A stretch of 64,000 bases of DNA. Source: Pantoea sp. SoEX. GTDB lineage: Bacteria; Pseudomonadota; Gammaproteobacteria; Enterobacterales; Enterobacteriaceae. The stretch spans positions 20,350 through 84,349 of the forward strand of contig NZ_SZZT01000004.1 of NCBI RefSeq assembly GCF_009829945.1. The letters run 5' to 3'. Positions within the stretch are counted from its first letter, which is position 1. Each line of letters starts with the position of its first letter. The notes under the pieces are model-generated. The model was given only the letters and a program-made list of their open reading frames with translations, was not told where the DNA came from and made no database searches. The translations under genes were made by a program, and so were the position numbers. Positions 40,331-53,092 of this stretch are shown here, in pieces.

Positions 40331-41083
40331 TCAATTATTATGTTGTAAAAATTTTTCTTGTCGCATAATTTCAAATAGACATATGCCAGTTGCAACTGAA
40401 ACATTCAAAGATGGTACTATTCCATACATTGGAATACTTATTAATTCATCACAATACTTACTTGTTAAATAACGTATTCCAGTACTTTCTGAACCCATGA
40501 CTAAAGCTAGCGGAAGAGTTAATTGTTTTTGATATAAATTGATTGTTGATTTATTTGAAGTTCCTACTATTAGAATATCTTGTTTTTTTAATAAACATAA
40601 AGTTCTAGCTATATTAGTAACTTTTATTAATGGTAAGTTTGTTGTAGCACCACTAGATATTTTTTGTACAGTTGCGTTTATTGAAGCTGAACGATTTTTG
40701 GGTACTATTATTGCATTCACTCCAGCTGCATCAGCAGTACGTATACAAGCACCTAGATTATGAGGATCGGTAATACAGTCTAAAACTAATAATAGTGGCT
40801 TTTTTATATTGTAGATAATATTCTCAAGAAATTTTTCAGAATGTTGATTAACAGATTTAACTACAGCTATTATACCTTGATGGTTATCACCTTTGTTTAC
40901 TTTACTTTCAATGAATTTACGGTTGACTAAATGAATTTTAACACCTTTTTGTTTAAGTAAGCAATATAATACATTTAAACGATGATTATCTGTATCTTTG
41001 AGAATAAAAACTTCCAGTAAATTTTGTGCGTTAATATTTTGTATAGCTTGCACAGTATGTATTCCAAAAACAATATTATTCAT
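40331..41083 (-). CDS. rlmB: 23S rRNA (guanosine2251-2'-O)-methyltransferase RlmB
   Basis: Methylates the ribose of G2251 in the P loop of 23S rRNA. The 250-residue SPOUT enzyme (E. coli 243) shows VFGIHTVQAIQ at the N-terminus and the knot motifs DCITDPHNLGACIRTADA, LVMGSESTGIR and SLNVSVATGICLFE. It follows rnr after 62 bases, the E. coli rnr-rlmB order, and is probably co-transcribed. Confidence 0.96.
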   Translation of the reverse strand: MNNIVFGIHTVQAIQNINAQNLLEVFILKDTDNHRLNVLYCLLKQKGVKIHLVNRKFIESKVNKGDNHQGIIAVVKSVNQHSEKFLENIIYNIKKPLLLVLDCITDPHNLGACIRTADAAGVNAIIVPKNRSASINATVQKISSGATTNLPLIKVTNIARTLCLLKKQDILIVGTSNKSTINLYQKQLTLPLALVMGSESTGIRYLTSKYCDELISIPMYGIVPSLNVSVATGICLFEIMRQEKFLQHNN

Positions 41084-41145
41084 AATATTTATTTGATATA
41101 AAATTTATAGTATTTAAAAACTAATCTAGTATAATTGTTTTTCCT

Positions 41146-43395
41146 TTAGTTTAATATACTAGTATTTTCTATGTTTTTATTTTGTATTGTTATTTTTTTA
41201 TTGAGTATTTTTTTACTAGAAATTAGTATAAAATCTATTCTTCTTTCTTTCATATTTACAGAGGAAATATAAACTTTTACTTCATCACCTAAACGGTATA
41301 TATCACCGCTAGATTCACCTATAAGACGCTGAGATATTGCATCAAATTTATAGTAATCCTTTTTTAGAGTTGAAATATGTATTAATCCTTCAATAAAAAA
41401 TTCGTTTAGACGAACAAATAAACCAAAGTTTGTTACACTAAAAATAATACCGTCAAATATTTCACCTATCTTTTTTTTCATGAAATAACATTTTAACCAA
41501 TCAGCAACTTCACGAACAGCTTCATCAGCACGACGTTCATTTATTGAACATTGATAACCTAGTTTTATCATTTCTTTATTACTATAATGATAATCTCCAT
41601 TATTGATAAATAAATCATTTGTTTTTCTTTTTTCTTTATATAATAAATATTTAATAATTCTATGTAATATAAGATCTGGATAACGACGAATAGGGGAAGT
41701 AAAATGAGTATATGAATTCAATGCCAAACCAAAATGACCTCTGTTTTTAGGATCATAAGTTGCTTGTTTCATAGAACGCAATATCATAATTTGTAACATT
41801 TCAGCATCTGGTCTTGTAGAAATTTTCATTAATAATAACGAGTAATCAATTGGTTTAATTTTTCTGCCTCTAGAGAATATAATACCTAATTCATTTAATA
41901 CAACATTAAAGTTTTTAATACTATCATCACTAGGACCATCATGATCGCGAAACAAAGTAGGTTCCTTACTTTTTTCAACAAAACTAGCAGAAGCAAAATT
42001 AGCTAAAATCATACATTCTTCTATAATTTTATGTACTTCATTACGAAAAATTCGTTTGATTTGATCAATGTTATTTTCAGAATTAAATATAAATTTTATT
42101 TCTGAAGTTTCAAAAGAAATTCCACCTCTATCCTGACGAGCTCTTTCTAAAATTTTATATAGTTTGTAAAGTTTTTCAAGAACATTTTTAATCATAGAAG
42201 ATCTATTATATAAATTATCTTGCTTTTTTAAGATATTCCAAGCCTCATCATAAGTTAAACGGGCATGTGAATTCATTACTGCTTCGTAATGTTTAAAATC
42301 AATTAATTTACCTGCAGAAGATATATTCATTTCACATACCATACACAAACAATCAACTTTTGGATTAAGAGAACATAACTCATTAGAAAGAATTTCAGGT
42401 AGCATTGGTATTACTTGTGATGGAAAATATATTGAAGTACCACGCAAACATGCTTCTTTATCTAAAGGAGTGCCAGGACGAACATAATAGCTAACATCAG
42501 CAATTGCTACCCATAAACGCCAACCATCATATGTTTCTTCACAATAAACTGCATCATCAAAATCTTGTGCACCTTCATCATCGATAGTAATTAAAGGTAA
42601 TTTTCGTAAATCAATTCGACCTATTATATCCTTTTCTGATACATGACATGCTAAATTATTAATTTGTAATTTCGCTTCTGATGACCATTTATAAGGAATT
42701 TCATGGCTTCTTATTGCCATGTTAATAGCAATATTAGTACTCATATTTTCACCTAGTATTTCAACTATTGTACCAATAGCTTTATCATTAATAGTTGGTC
42801 GCTTTAATAAGCGTACTAATACTATAGAATTTTCACCAGCTTTTAAATTTAAATTTAATGGTATTATTATATCAAAGTTTAACCTGCTATCTTCTGGTAT
42901 AACAAAACTACCATTTAACTTATTTATATAATAACGACCAATAATTTTTTTATTTCGTGATTTCTTAATTTTAATAACACGTGCTTCTTTACGGCCTTTA
43001 CGGTCAGTATTAATTATTTGTGCAACTACAAAATCTCCATGCATACAAAGTTTCATTTGTTCAGTTGACAAATAAAAATCATCTTTTTGACCTTCCACAC
43101 GTAAAAAACCATATCCATCACGATGACCAATTACTTTGCCTTGTATTAAAAAATTTTTTGTTAAGATATAATATTTATTTTTTGTAAATAACAATTGACC
43201 ATCATGTTTCATTGATCGAAGGCGACGACGTAATCCCTCTATTGTATTTAGATCTTGTAGACACATTTTTTTACTTAATTCTTTAAAACTTATTGGTTTT
43301 TTTTGTTTCTTAATAAATTTTATTATAAATTCACAACTAGGAATATAATTTTTGTATGTTTTAGTTGATATATCTTGAGAACAATATTTTGGCAT
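41146..43395 (-). CDS. rnr: Ribonuclease R
   Basis: A 3'-5' exoribonuclease that degrades structured RNA and takes part in rRNA quality control. The 749 residues compare with 813 in E. coli. An N-terminal winged helix and cold-shock domains (GYGFLRVEGQKDDFYL) precede the RNB core. The active-site acids lie in TIDDEGAQDFDDAVY. Then follow the HFGLALNSYTHFTSPIRRYPDL signature and an S1 domain (GLFVRLNEFFIEGLIHIS). The Lys-rich C-terminal tail of the E. coli protein is almost wholly missing. Next to rlmB, as in E. coli. Confidence 0.96.
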   Translation of the reverse strand: MPKYCSQDISTKTYKNYIPSCEFIIKFIKKQKKPISFKELSKKMCLQDLNTIEGLRRRLRSMKHDGQLLFTKNKYYILTKNFLIQGKVIGHRDGYGFLRVEGQKDDFYLSTEQMKLCMHGDFVVAQIINTDRKGRKEARVIKIKKSRNKKIIGRYYINKLNGSFVIPEDSRLNFDIIIPLNLNLKAGENSIVLVRLLKRPTINDKAIGTIVEILGENMSTNIAINMAIRSHEIPYKWSSEAKLQINNLACHVSEKDIIGRIDLRKLPLITIDDEGAQDFDDAVYCEETYDGWRLWVAIADVSYYVRPGTPLDKEACLRGTSIYFPSQVIPMLPEILSNELCSLNPKVDCLCMVCEMNISSAGKLIDFKHYEAVMNSHARLTYDEAWNILKKQDNLYNRSSMIKNVLEKLYKLYKILERARQDRGGISFETSEIKFIFNSENNIDQIKRIFRNEVHKIIEECMILANFASASFVEKSKEPTLFRDHDGPSDDSIKNFNVVLNELGIIFSRGRKIKPIDYSLLLMKISTRPDAEMLQIMILRSMKQATYDPKNRGHFGLALNSYTHFTSPIRRYPDLILHRIIKYLLYKEKRKTNDLFINNGDYHYSNKEMIKLGYQCSINERRADEAVREVADWLKCYFMKKKIGEIFDGIIFSVTNFGLFVRLNEFFIEGLIHISTLKKDYYKFDAISQRLIGESSGDIYRLGDEVKVYISSVNMKERRIDFILISSKKILNKKITIQNKNIENTSILN

Positions 43396-43807
43396 AATAT
43401 TTCCTACAAAATTACTTGATATTCAATATCATCAAGGATTAATTACAAATTAATGATATTTTAATTGATTAAAACATATAAATACTTTATTTAAAATAAC
43501 ATAATGTTTTAATTACTAGAATTTTAATTCCATTGAATTAAAATCATAGTATTAAGTATTTAAATAATATGTTATATATTCAAATTATTGTAGGTTAATG
43601 ATATTTTATTTATTTTATATTTATTGCTAAATTATAAAATATAAATTTTATATAAAAATATTGATCAAAACAAATACAATATCTCTTAACTATTTATGAT
43701 ATGCCAATTCAATGGTTAACAAGGGAATAATTTTTATAAATTATTTTAAATATATTTAATTTTAATAATATATTAAAATTAAATAATATAAAATATTATT
43801 TTTTAAT
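43396..43807. other. Spacer between rnr and purA
   Basis: About 410 bases with no gene. nsrR lies here in E. coli and is absent without visible remnant. It should contain the rnr promoter. No strong inverted repeat was noticed. Confidence 0.5.
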
Positions 43808-45112
<1,305 letters not shown>

Positions 45113-45270
45113 TCAAAATTACCTCTTAATTAAAATAAAATTTTTATTTTTAATATATTTATAATAAACAATCAATCTACAAAATTAATTTTCGTATATT
45201 AATTGAATCAAATTCATATAATATATTAATATTTTGATTAAAATTATCAGTTATTTAAGTAGAAATAATT

Positions 45271-46230
45271 TTAATTCATATTAACGAAAGGTTTTTTCAT
45301 ATATTTAAAAAATTCACTATCTAGATTGAATATTATTAAATCTTTGTTTTTATCAAAAATATTTTTATAAGCATTTAAACTCTTTATGAATACATAAAAT
45401 TCTATGTCATTTTTAAATGTATCATTAAATATTTTTGCTACTTGAAATTCTGTATCTCCATAAATAATTGATGCTTGTTTTTTTGCTTCATCTATAATAA
45501 GACTTGCTTGATATTTAGCTTGTTTTTGTATTTTCTTTGCTTCTTCCTTACCTTTCCAAATCTCATTTTGTGCTAAGGATGAGCGCTCATAACGAATTTT
45601 ATTTAGTAAGCAAGTAAGTTCATTATTTGCAAAATTGATGTTATTAATTTGTATATCAATAATTTTAATGCCTAATATTTCCATAATATTAGTATTTGAC
45701 ATTAATTTATTGTTTTTATTTTGATTATAAAAAATTGATGTTTGAATTTTATTTTTATTTAAATTATTTAATGATTTATAAATATCTTTTGATAAATTAA
45801 CATTTAAATCGTTTATAATATCTTTTATATGTAATTTTGCTATTTTTATATGTAAAATTTCATTAGATATTTGATCTAACATAGTTTCTATTTTTGAATA
45901 GTTACCTTCTGTAGATATATAATAATTTTTAAAATTACTAATACGCCACTTAATATAATAATCAATAAAAATTTCTTTGTTTTCCTTAGAAAGAAAATGA
46001 TTTGATTGTATGTTTAATGTACGAATACGATTATCTAAAACTTGGATAAAATCAATAAACGGAATTTTAAAGTGTAAACCTGGTTCTAATAATATAGGAT
46101 TATTATTTTTTTTATCTGTTAAAATTCTATTGAAACGTATTAAAATAGCATTGTTTCCTTCATGTATTATAGTAAAAGATAATTGAAACATTATTAAAGT
46201 TATTAATATTAAAGTTATTTGTTTCTGCAT
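45271..46230 (-). CDS. hflC: FtsH protease modulator HflC
   Basis: An SPFH-domain inner-membrane protein that forms with HflK a large cage around the FtsH protease. The 319 residues compare with 334 in E. coli. An N-terminal signal anchor (ILITLIMFQLSFTII) precedes the SPFH domain with EPGLHFKIPFID. A C-terminal coiled region holds AQNEIWKGKEEAKKIQKQA. The middle region is diverged and Asn/Lys-rich, more so than most genes here, but full length. Three bases separate it from hflK. FtsH itself is not in this window. Confidence 0.93.
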   Translation of the reverse strand: MQKQITLILITLIMFQLSFTIIHEGNNAILIRFNRILTDKKNNNPILLEPGLHFKIPFIDFIQVLDNRIRTLNIQSNHFLSKENKEIFIDYYIKWRISNFKNYYISTEGNYSKIETMLDQISNEILHIKIAKLHIKDIINDLNVNLSKDIYKSLNNLNKNKIQTSIFYNQNKNNKLMSNTNIMEILGIKIIDIQINNINFANNELTCLLNKIRYERSSLAQNEIWKGKEEAKKIQKQAKYQASLIIDEAKKQASIIYGDTEFQVAKIFNDTFKNDIEFYVFIKSLNAYKNIFDKNKDLIIFNLDSEFFKYMKKPFVNMN

Positions 46231-46233
46231 GAA

Positions 46234-47439
46234 TTATTCTCTCTTTTCACGCTTAATATCGCTTCTTATAGTGTTTGCTTTACGTTGATCCATGATATTA
46301 TTATTTTTTGTATTTAAAATTTTATTTTGATCGTTGATATTATTATTGGAATCTATTTTTAGTTTATTTTTAATAGGTTTTGTTTGTTCTATCAGCATTG
46401 AATTTTTTTTGTATGATGAATCAGTAGGTATTAGCATAATACTATTTTTATCAGTATCTACTAATATTTTTCTAGAATTATTCAGAATGTTTTGTATAGC
46501 TTCAATATATAAAAATTCTCTTGTTATTTTCGGATAAGATTTGTATTGAGGTAGTATCTTTGCAAATCTTTTTGCTTCTCCTTCTGCATTTAATATTCTA
46601 TGTTTTTGATATACATGAGCTTCTTCAAGAATATCATTAGATTGATTTTTAGCAATAATTTGCATTCTATCAAAATAATTTTTTGCTTTAAGTATAGATT
46701 TTTCTTTATTCTTTTTTGCTTGCATTACATCATTAAATACTGATTGTAATTCTTCAGGAGGCTGTAATTTTTGAATATCCACTCCTATGATATTAACACC
46801 CATTCTGTAAGGACCTATCACTGCATCAATTTGATGTTTCGTATTATCACAAATAACATCATTTCTTTTTGTTAAAATATCTTCTATTTTTGTTCTACCT
46901 ATAATAGTGCGTAATGAACTTTTAGTTGCTTGCAACAAGCTATCTTCAGCATTTATTACTGAATACAAATAATACTTTGGGTTAACTACTGTATAACGTA
47001 AAGTAATTTCAGCATATACTAAATTCTCATCAGCAGTTAACATAACACCTGAGCTGCTTAATTCACGTACTGTTTTGGTATTGATAATTTTTACTTCATC
47101 TATGAAATTAAACTTCCAATTTAATCCTGGTTCAGCTAAATAATTGAATTTACCAAAACGGGTTAATACACCATATTCTGATTCTTGAATAGTGTAAAAA
47201 CCACTTAATATCCAAATAGATAACAAACTTACTGAAATTGTAATAATGAACTTATTAGAAAAAAAATTGGATTTTCTTTTATTATTTGGTTTATTGTCAT
47301 ATTTTATGAATTTTTTAATTAATTTTTTAATTATATATCCTAAATTATATTGTTTTTTCTTAATATTATTATTGCTATTTTCATGACTATCCCTTGGATT
47401 TTGATTTTCCTTATTATTTCCGCTGTGATTCGAATACAT
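46234..47439 (-). CDS. hflK: FtsH protease modulator HflK
   Basis: The partner of HflC in the periplasmic cage over FtsH. I start at the ATG giving MYSNHSGNNKENQ; GGAG lies eight bases upstream. A GTG three codons earlier is possible. The 401 residues compare with 419 in E. coli. A hydrophilic N-terminus is followed by one membrane segment (FIITISVSLLSIWILSGFYT), then the SPFH domain (LTRFGKFNYLAEPGLNWKF) and the family C-terminal mark IMDQRKANTIRSD. The Gly-rich N-terminus of E. coli is replaced by Asn/Lys. hfq and hflX, upstream in E. coli, are missing. Confidence 0.94.
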   Translation of the reverse strand: MYSNHSGNNKENQNPRDSHENSNNNIKKKQYNLGYIIKKLIKKFIKYDNKPNNKRKSNFFSNKFIITISVSLLSIWILSGFYTIQESEYGVLTRFGKFNYLAEPGLNWKFNFIDEVKIINTKTVRELSSSGVMLTADENLVYAEITLRYTVVNPKYYLYSVINAEDSLLQATKSSLRTIIGRTKIEDILTKRNDVICDNTKHQIDAVIGPYRMGVNIIGVDIQKLQPPEELQSVFNDVMQAKKNKEKSILKAKNYFDRMQIIAKNQSNDILEEAHVYQKHRILNAEGEAKRFAKILPQYKSYPKITREFLYIEAIQNILNNSRKILVDTDKNSIMLIPTDSSYKKNSMLIEQTKPIKNKLKIDSNNNINDQNKILNTKNNNIMDQRKANTIRSDIKREKRE

Positions 47440-47682
47440 TTCCTCCACTCCACTATAATTATATTTATTTTATTAAATAATTTTCATCATAGCTAATCAC
47501 TTTAATCTAATTTAAAACATTTAAATCATAAAATATTATGAATTATTTTTTTATTTATAATTTCTATATATTATTAGAAATAAATATATTACTATAAGCA
47601 ATAGCTTTATAATAGTTATATTTAATAATATTTAACTACATAAATAATTATTGATGTACTTACCTGAAAAGTAAATATCAAC

Positions 47683-48624
47683 TTAATTAAGCTTATTATT
47701 AAATGTTTTTAATATTTTATTTGCAGATAATTGAATGTCATCACTATCTAAATAATAAAGATTATTCCATTTACGCATCCAAGTAATTTGACGTTTAGCT
47801 AACTGTTTGGTAGCATAAACTGCTTCATAAACCATATCTTCATATTTAATATCACCATTTATATAAGACCACATTTGACGATAACCAACACACCTTACAG
47901 AAGGCATATTTATATGTAAATCACCTCTTTCGAATAAAGCTCTAGATTCATCTTCAAATCCTACTGCTAACATATTTTTAAAACGTAATTCAATACGTTT
48001 ATGTAGTAACTCTCGATTATAAGGCATAATGCCAAATTGGTATAAATCATATTGTAAAGGTTTTCTAGATATTTTTTTTATTTCTGTAAAAGTTTTCCCA
48101 GAAATATAATAAATTTCTAAAGCACGCTGAATTCTTTGTAAATCATTAGGATGAATAATATTTGCAGATTCTGGATCAATTTTACATAGTTCATCATGTA
48201 AAAAATGTTTGCCTTTTTCGTATGCTATTTGATCTATTTTATACCGAATATTAAAATCAGCAGATGGCAAATTTGATAGTCCTTCAATTAATGCTTTGAA
48301 GTAAAACATAGTTCCACCAACCAGACAAGGAATTCGACCATTTTTTACTATCTTATTCATTATTTTTAATGCATCTTGTCTAAATTCTGAGGCAGAATAA
48401 CGTTCAGCTGGATCTTTTATATCTAATAAATGATGAGGTGTTAATAATAATTCTTCTTGAGATGGTTTTCCTGTTCCTATATTCATTTGCCGATATATCA
48501 AAGCTGAATCTACACTGATTATATCTATTGGTAACATTTTGTGTAATTTAATAGCTAATCTTGTTTTTCCTGAAGCTGTAGGTCCTAACAATAAAATAGC
48601 TTTAGGTGTTTTTAATTTGGTCAT
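47683..48624 (-). CDS. miaA: tRNA dimethylallyltransferase
   Basis: Adds the isopentenyl group to A37 of UNN-decoding tRNAs. The 313 residues compare with 316 in E. coli. P-loop [39 protein letters not shown] and the C-terminal RQITWMRKW are intact. It overlaps the end of mutL by 23 bases, showing coupled expression as in the E. coli mutL-miaA-hfq unit. hfq, next in E. coli, is missing from the 240-base gap before hflK. Confidence 0.97.
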   Translation of the reverse strand: MTKLKTPKAILLLGPTASGKTRLAIKLHKMLPIDIISVDSALIYRQMNIGTGKPSQEELLLTPHHLLDIKDPAERYSASEFRQDALKIMNKIVKNGRIPCLVGGTMFYFKALIEGLSNLPSADFNIRYKIDQIAYEKGKHFLHDELCKIDPESANIIHPNDLQRIQRALEIYYISGKTFTEIKKISRKPLQYDLYQFGIMPYNRELLHKRIELRFKNMLAVGFEDESRALFERGDLHINMPSVRCVGYRQMWSYINGDIKYEDMVYEAVYATKQLAKRQITWMRKWNNLYYLDSDDIQLSANKILKTFNNKLN

Positions 48625-50371
48625 TGTTTAAACATTTTATTATATTATTAATATCGATATATTGTATCAAATTTGATGGAGGGGTAATAAATAAATTAGG
48701 ACAAAAATATTCAATTTCTGCTAATAAAATATTTACTTTTAAAACGTTCCAGGATATAAACTTATTATCTTCATAATAATGTTCTAACCAATTAATTAGT
48801 TGCTTTAAAGAATTTTTCTTCTGCTGATTTAAGTAATCTAATATTGCATATATTAAAGCTGTTAAATTATATTCATGAAAAGTTGAAGGTATGGAATATA
48901 AAGTTAAATGATTTTTTTCTATTTGGAAATAAATTCCTGTCTGTTTTATTAATTTATTGTTATTTTTTAAAATGTTATAGTATATTTCGTCAATCTTGAT
49001 TTTTAATGGAAATAACAAAGGACGAGTTTTGAAATAAATTCTACTATGGTTTAATTGCGATTGCTTTAGATAACGTAGAGAAGTGTTTATTGACATTAAC
49101 ATTAATTTTTGATCTTTTTTTAATAATGCATATGCATTGTGTATTACAGCTAATAATTTTCCAAAATATTTTGAGTAAATAATTGGTGATCTATAAGAAG
49201 AAATATGATTATTATAAAATTCTGTCATATCATGGGTTGTTAAATTAGATATATCATTTTTATAAAACCAATCTGGCAAAGAAAAACAATTATTACTTTG
49301 TGATTTAACATAATCTGTTTCTAATTTAATTTTATTTTCTTTGTAGCACAGCTCTTTAGAGGTTTTTTTGATATTATTATAATCTAATATATTATTAATA
49401 CTCTTAATGATAAAATCATATATCAATTTTGGTTCATGAAAACGAATTTCTTTCTTTGAAGGATGAATATTAATATCAATTTGGCAAGGATCAATTTCTA
49501 AATAAATTATATAAGCTGGCTGTTCGCTATTTTGAAACACAGAATGAAATGCTTTCCTAACAGCATTATTAATTAATTTATTTTTTACTATTCTTTTATT
49601 AACATATGAATATTGTATTTTAATGTCTATTTTACAAATATTTGTATCTGCAATCCAACCATAAATAAATAAATTATCATTTTGATATTTAATACATAAA
49701 CTCTGCTGGATAAAATTAGAACCACAAATAAATTTCAGTCTTCTTTTAATTTCAGTTTCAGTGACTGCCAATGGTTGATAATATATCAAATTTTCATCAT
49801 TACTTAATGATAAAGTAATATCAAAACGAGATAATAATATTTGATTTAAGAGACTATATATGTGGTTAAATTCAGTTTTCTCATTTTTCATACATTTACG
49901 ACGAACAGGGGTATTATAAAACAGATCAAACACTTTAACTGTAGTACCAACTGGATGTGTTGTAGGTATTGGTTTACTATTTATTTTATTTCCTTCTGTA
50001 TAAATTTGCCAAGCTTGATTTTGTTCTGTAGTTTTTGAAATTAATGTTAATCGTGAAATAGAACTAATACTTGTTAGAGCTTCTCCTCGAAAACCTAAAC
50101 TTGCTAGTGATTCTAAATCTTCTTTAGATTTTATTTTGCTAGTGGCATGTTTTTTCAGAGCTAAAAATAGTTCATCTTTAATAATTCCACATCCATTATC
50201 TTGAATTTGAATTAATTTCATTCCACCTTGTTTAACATGAATATTTATGTTATTAGCACCTGCATCAATGCTATTTTCTATAAGTTCTTTAACAACTGAA
50301 GCAGGACGATCAATTACTTCTCCGGCTGAAATTTGATTTATTAAATAAAGAGGCAAGAGTTTAATCGACAA
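48602..50371 (-). CDS. mutL: DNA mismatch repair protein MutL
   Basis: MutL links mismatch recognition by MutS to strand incision. The 589 residues compare with 615 in E. coli. The GHKL ATPase motifs [29 protein letters not shown] and [18 protein letters not shown] are intact, as is the C-terminal dimerisation domain. The linker is shortened. The start codon is TTG ([10 protein letters not shown] aligned to E. coli MPIQVLPPQL). amiB and tsaE, just upstream in E. coli, are deleted. Because dam is also missing from its usual site, the strand signal used by E. coli MutHLS may be lacking. Confidence 0.96.
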   Translation of the reverse strand: MSIKLLPLYLINQISAGEVIDRPASVVKELIENSIDAGANNINIHVKQGGMKLIQIQDNGCGIIKDELFLALKKHATSKIKSKEDLESLASLGFRGEALTSISSISRLTLISKTTEQNQAWQIYTEGNKINSKPIPTTHPVGTTVKVFDLFYNTPVRRKCMKNEKTEFNHIYSLLNQILLSRFDITLSLSNDENLIYYQPLAVTETEIKRRLKFICGSNFIQQSLCIKYQNDNLFIYGWIADTNICKIDIKIQYSYVNKRIVKNKLINNAVRKAFHSVFQNSEQPAYIIYLEIDPCQIDINIHPSKKEIRFHEPKLIYDFIIKSINNILDYNNIKKTSKELCYKENKIKLETDYVKSQSNNCFSLPDWFYKNDISNLTTHDMTEFYNNHISSYRSPIIYSKYFGKLLAVIHNAYALLKKDQKLMLMSINTSLRYLKQSQLNHSRIYFKTRPLLFPLKIKIDEIYYNILKNNNKLIKQTGIYFQIEKNHLTLYSIPSTFHEYNLTALIYAILDYLNQQKKNSLKQLINWLEHYYEDNKFISWNVLKVNILLAEIEYFCPNLFITPPSNLIQYIDINNIIKCLNNDQIKNT

Positions 50372-50627
50372 TATTTATTATCCTTTGAAATTAAAACTAT
50401 ATAAATTAAATAATTACATAAATTATATTTTAGTACATTATATATTTATAAAAAATTAAATATTAATTATATTATATATAAAACAAGAATTATATTTGAA
50501 TTTATTAACCCACATTATAGACATTTATTTATAATCTACAGTAATTTGATATAAACCTATTTACTTTAAATTATTATTACTCGATGTATCAATAAATACT
50601 ATTTAGTTAATAAAAAATATACAATTT

Positions 50628-52187
50628 TTAATTAATTTTTTGCTTATATAGTGTTTTCATTTTATTACGTTTATTTTTCATATCAGGATTAATAAATTTC
50701 CAAAGAATCTTAAATAAATCTGTTGCTAATAAACCTCTTTTGCCAAAATTATTTGTTAATTCATCTGCTGCCGCACCGTGCACTACACAACCAGTACAAG
50801 CAGCATTAAACAAAGTGAATCCTTGACCTGCTAAAGAAGCTATAATTCCACTTAATACATCACCCATTCCACCAGATCCCATACCCGCATTACCAACGTC
50901 TGCAATTGCTATATTGCCTTTTTCATCGGCAATTATAGTGCCTGCACCTTTTAATACTATGACACCTCCATATTTATTTACTAAATTTTTTGCAGCATAT
51001 AAACGATCGTTTTCAATTTCATTAATATTTGAATTTAATAACACACTTGCTTCACCTGGATGAGGTGTTATTATTCGATTGTTTTTTTTATTATTAATAG
51101 TAGCTAAAAAGCCTAGTGCATCGGCATCCCAAAGCATAGGTTTGTTACTAATAGATATTTTTCTTAAGATATCTATTGCTAAATCTTTGTTTCCTAAACC
51201 TGGTCCAATAACAATTACGTCTGCCCAAGATAGAGATTTTTTTAATACAGAATCTTTTGTAATATCATCAATCATAATCTCAGGACGAGCAGTAATTATA
51301 GGAAGAATATTAGCTTGATAAGTTAATAATTTTACTAATCCACTACCTGTTCTAAGTGCAGCTTCTGATGTCATAAAAATTGCACCTACCATACCCATAT
51401 CACCACCAATTATTAATAATCTACCATTATCACCTTTATGTGAAGTTGGTTTACGTGGTTTGAACCAATATGACAAAAAACTAGAATCATAACGCAATAT
51501 AGGGGGTTTTTTTTGTAATAAAAAAGATTTCAATCCTAAATCAACATAGTACAGTTTTCCAATATAATCTCTAGCTCTTCCGGTAATTTGTCCAGGTTTC
51601 AGAGCAATGAAACTTAAAGTATGTGAAGCAAAAATAGCCATTCCTGGTACATTACCATTAGATGCAAATAAGCCAGAAGGGATATCAACAGATAAAATAG
51701 GAGCATAATGTTTATTAGCTTTTTCAATCAGTATGGAATAAATTTTATTTGGAATACGGTTAATACCAGTACCCAAAAGAGCATCAATAATTATATCCAC
51801 TTTATCAGGCCAAATTTGATTTGGACCAACAATTTTCCCATCTATTGATAACCAAGCATTATAGGCAAATTGAGTTTCTTTAGAAGATATTTGCTCATTT
51901 ACTGAAACTAAAGTTACTTTTTTTCCGGATATTTTGGCTATGCGTGCTGCTATATATCCATCACCACCATTATTACCTTTACCGCATAAAAATAACCAAT
52001 GTTTTGCATCAGGCCAATTGAAAGAAATATGTTTATAAATTTCATTTCCAGCTCTTAACATAAGTTCATATAAGGTAATACCGAGATAATTTACACCATC
52101 ACGTTCTAATTTATTTAATAAATGTACAGGCCAAATGGAATGTGGCAGATAGTTTGTTTGATTTTTTATAATTTTTTTTTTAGTCAA
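50628..52187 (-). CDS. nnr: Bifunctional NAD(P)H-hydrate epimerase/dehydratase
   Basis: Repairs damaged hydrated NADH and NADPH. The 519 residues compare with 515 in E. coli. The N-terminal epimerase domain has GKGNNGGDGYIAARI and DALLGTGINR. The C-terminal ADP-dependent dehydratase has KGDNGRLLIIGGD, ITPHPGEASVLL, VLKGAGTII and GNAGMGSGGMGDVLSGIIA. The start codon is TTG with GGAG nine bases upstream, and the N-terminus aligns with E. coli. In E. coli tsaE and amiB follow before mutL; both are gone here. Confidence 0.96.
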   Translation of the reverse strand: MTKKKIIKNQTNYLPHSIWPVHLLNKLERDGVNYLGITLYELMLRAGNEIYKHISFNWPDAKHWLFLCGKGNNGGDGYIAARIAKISGKKVTLVSVNEQISSKETQFAYNAWLSIDGKIVGPNQIWPDKVDIIIDALLGTGINRIPNKIYSILIEKANKHYAPILSVDIPSGLFASNGNVPGMAIFASHTLSFIALKPGQITGRARDYIGKLYYVDLGLKSFLLQKKPPILRYDSSFLSYWFKPRKPTSHKGDNGRLLIIGGDMGMVGAIFMTSEAALRTGSGLVKLLTYQANILPIITARPEIMIDDITKDSVLKKSLSWADVIVIGPGLGNKDLAIDILRKISISNKPMLWDADALGFLATINNKKNNRIITPHPGEASVLLNSNINEIENDRLYAAKNLVNKYGGVIVLKGAGTIIADEKGNIAIADVGNAGMGSGGMGDVLSGIIASLAGQGFTLFNAACTGCVVHGAAADELTNNFGKRGLLATDLFKILWKFINPDMKNKRNKMKTLYKQKIN

Positions 52188-52399
52188 TGCTTAAATCTCC
52201 AAATATTATTAATATATAATTTGATTATTTTAATAATACTATATTGAGATAAAATTTATATTTTAAGGAATGTTTCATTAATTATACATATAACTAAAGT
52301 AACAATTTATGTATATCATAATTATGAATTAACAATAAAGAACAAGAAAAGGTATGAAATTGTAATATTGAAAATAACATTAATATTATTTTTTAGATA

Positions 52400-52475
<76 letters not shown>

Positions 52476-52546
52476 AAAAATTTTTGTCAAATCACTATCT
52501 ATAACAGATAAAAATATTTTGTAACTTTAGGTTATTACTTTTATTT

Positions 52547-53092
52547 TTATAGAGTTAATAAATATTTTCTATAATAAGCTAATTCTGCTACAGAATCCAG
52601 TATATCATTTAATGCAATATGTGAACAAGTTTTTTTTATGTTATGTACAATTTCTGGTTTCCAACGAATAGCTAATTCTTTCAATGTACTGACATCGATA
52701 CAACGATAATGAAAATAATATTCTAATGTAGTCATATATTTAAAGAGGAAACGACGATCTTGTCCTATACTATTACCACACATAGGTGATTTTTTTTCTG
52801 GAACCCATTGTTTTAAAAATTCTAATGTTAATTTTTCAGCATCTCTTTCTTTAATTTTACTTTTTTTTACTCTATTCAATAAGCCATTATATGTATGAAT
52901 TTGTAAATTCCAATTATTCATTTTTTGAATTTGTTCATCATTTTGATATATTGCTATTACTGGTCCTTTTGCTAGAATATTCAAATTTGTGTCAGTTACT
53001 ACAGTAGCAATTTCAATAATACGGTCTTTTTCTGGATCTAACCCAGTCATTTCCATATCAATCCAAATTAAATTATGTTCTGAAATAGCCAT
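52547..53092 (-). CDS. orn: Oligoribonuclease
   Basis: Degrades short oligoribonucleotides, the last step of mRNA decay, and is essential in E. coli. The product has 181 residues as in E. coli. The DEDDh exonuclease residues are in [29 protein letters not shown] and [19 protein letters not shown]; in the last block the second acid of E. coli DD is kept and the first is Asn. It is divergent from the psd remnant; rsgA, between them in E. coli, is gone. With rnr it makes up the visible RNA-decay set here. Confidence 0.97.
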   Translation of the reverse strand: MAISEHNLIWIDMEMTGLDPEKDRIIEIATVVTDTNLNILAKGPVIAIYQNDEQIQKMNNWNLQIHTYNGLLNRVKKSKIKERDAEKLTLEFLKQWVPEKKSPMCGNSIGQDRRFLFKYMTTLEYYFHYRCIDVSTLKELAIRWKPEIVHNIKKTCSHIALNDILDSVAELAYYRKYLLTL

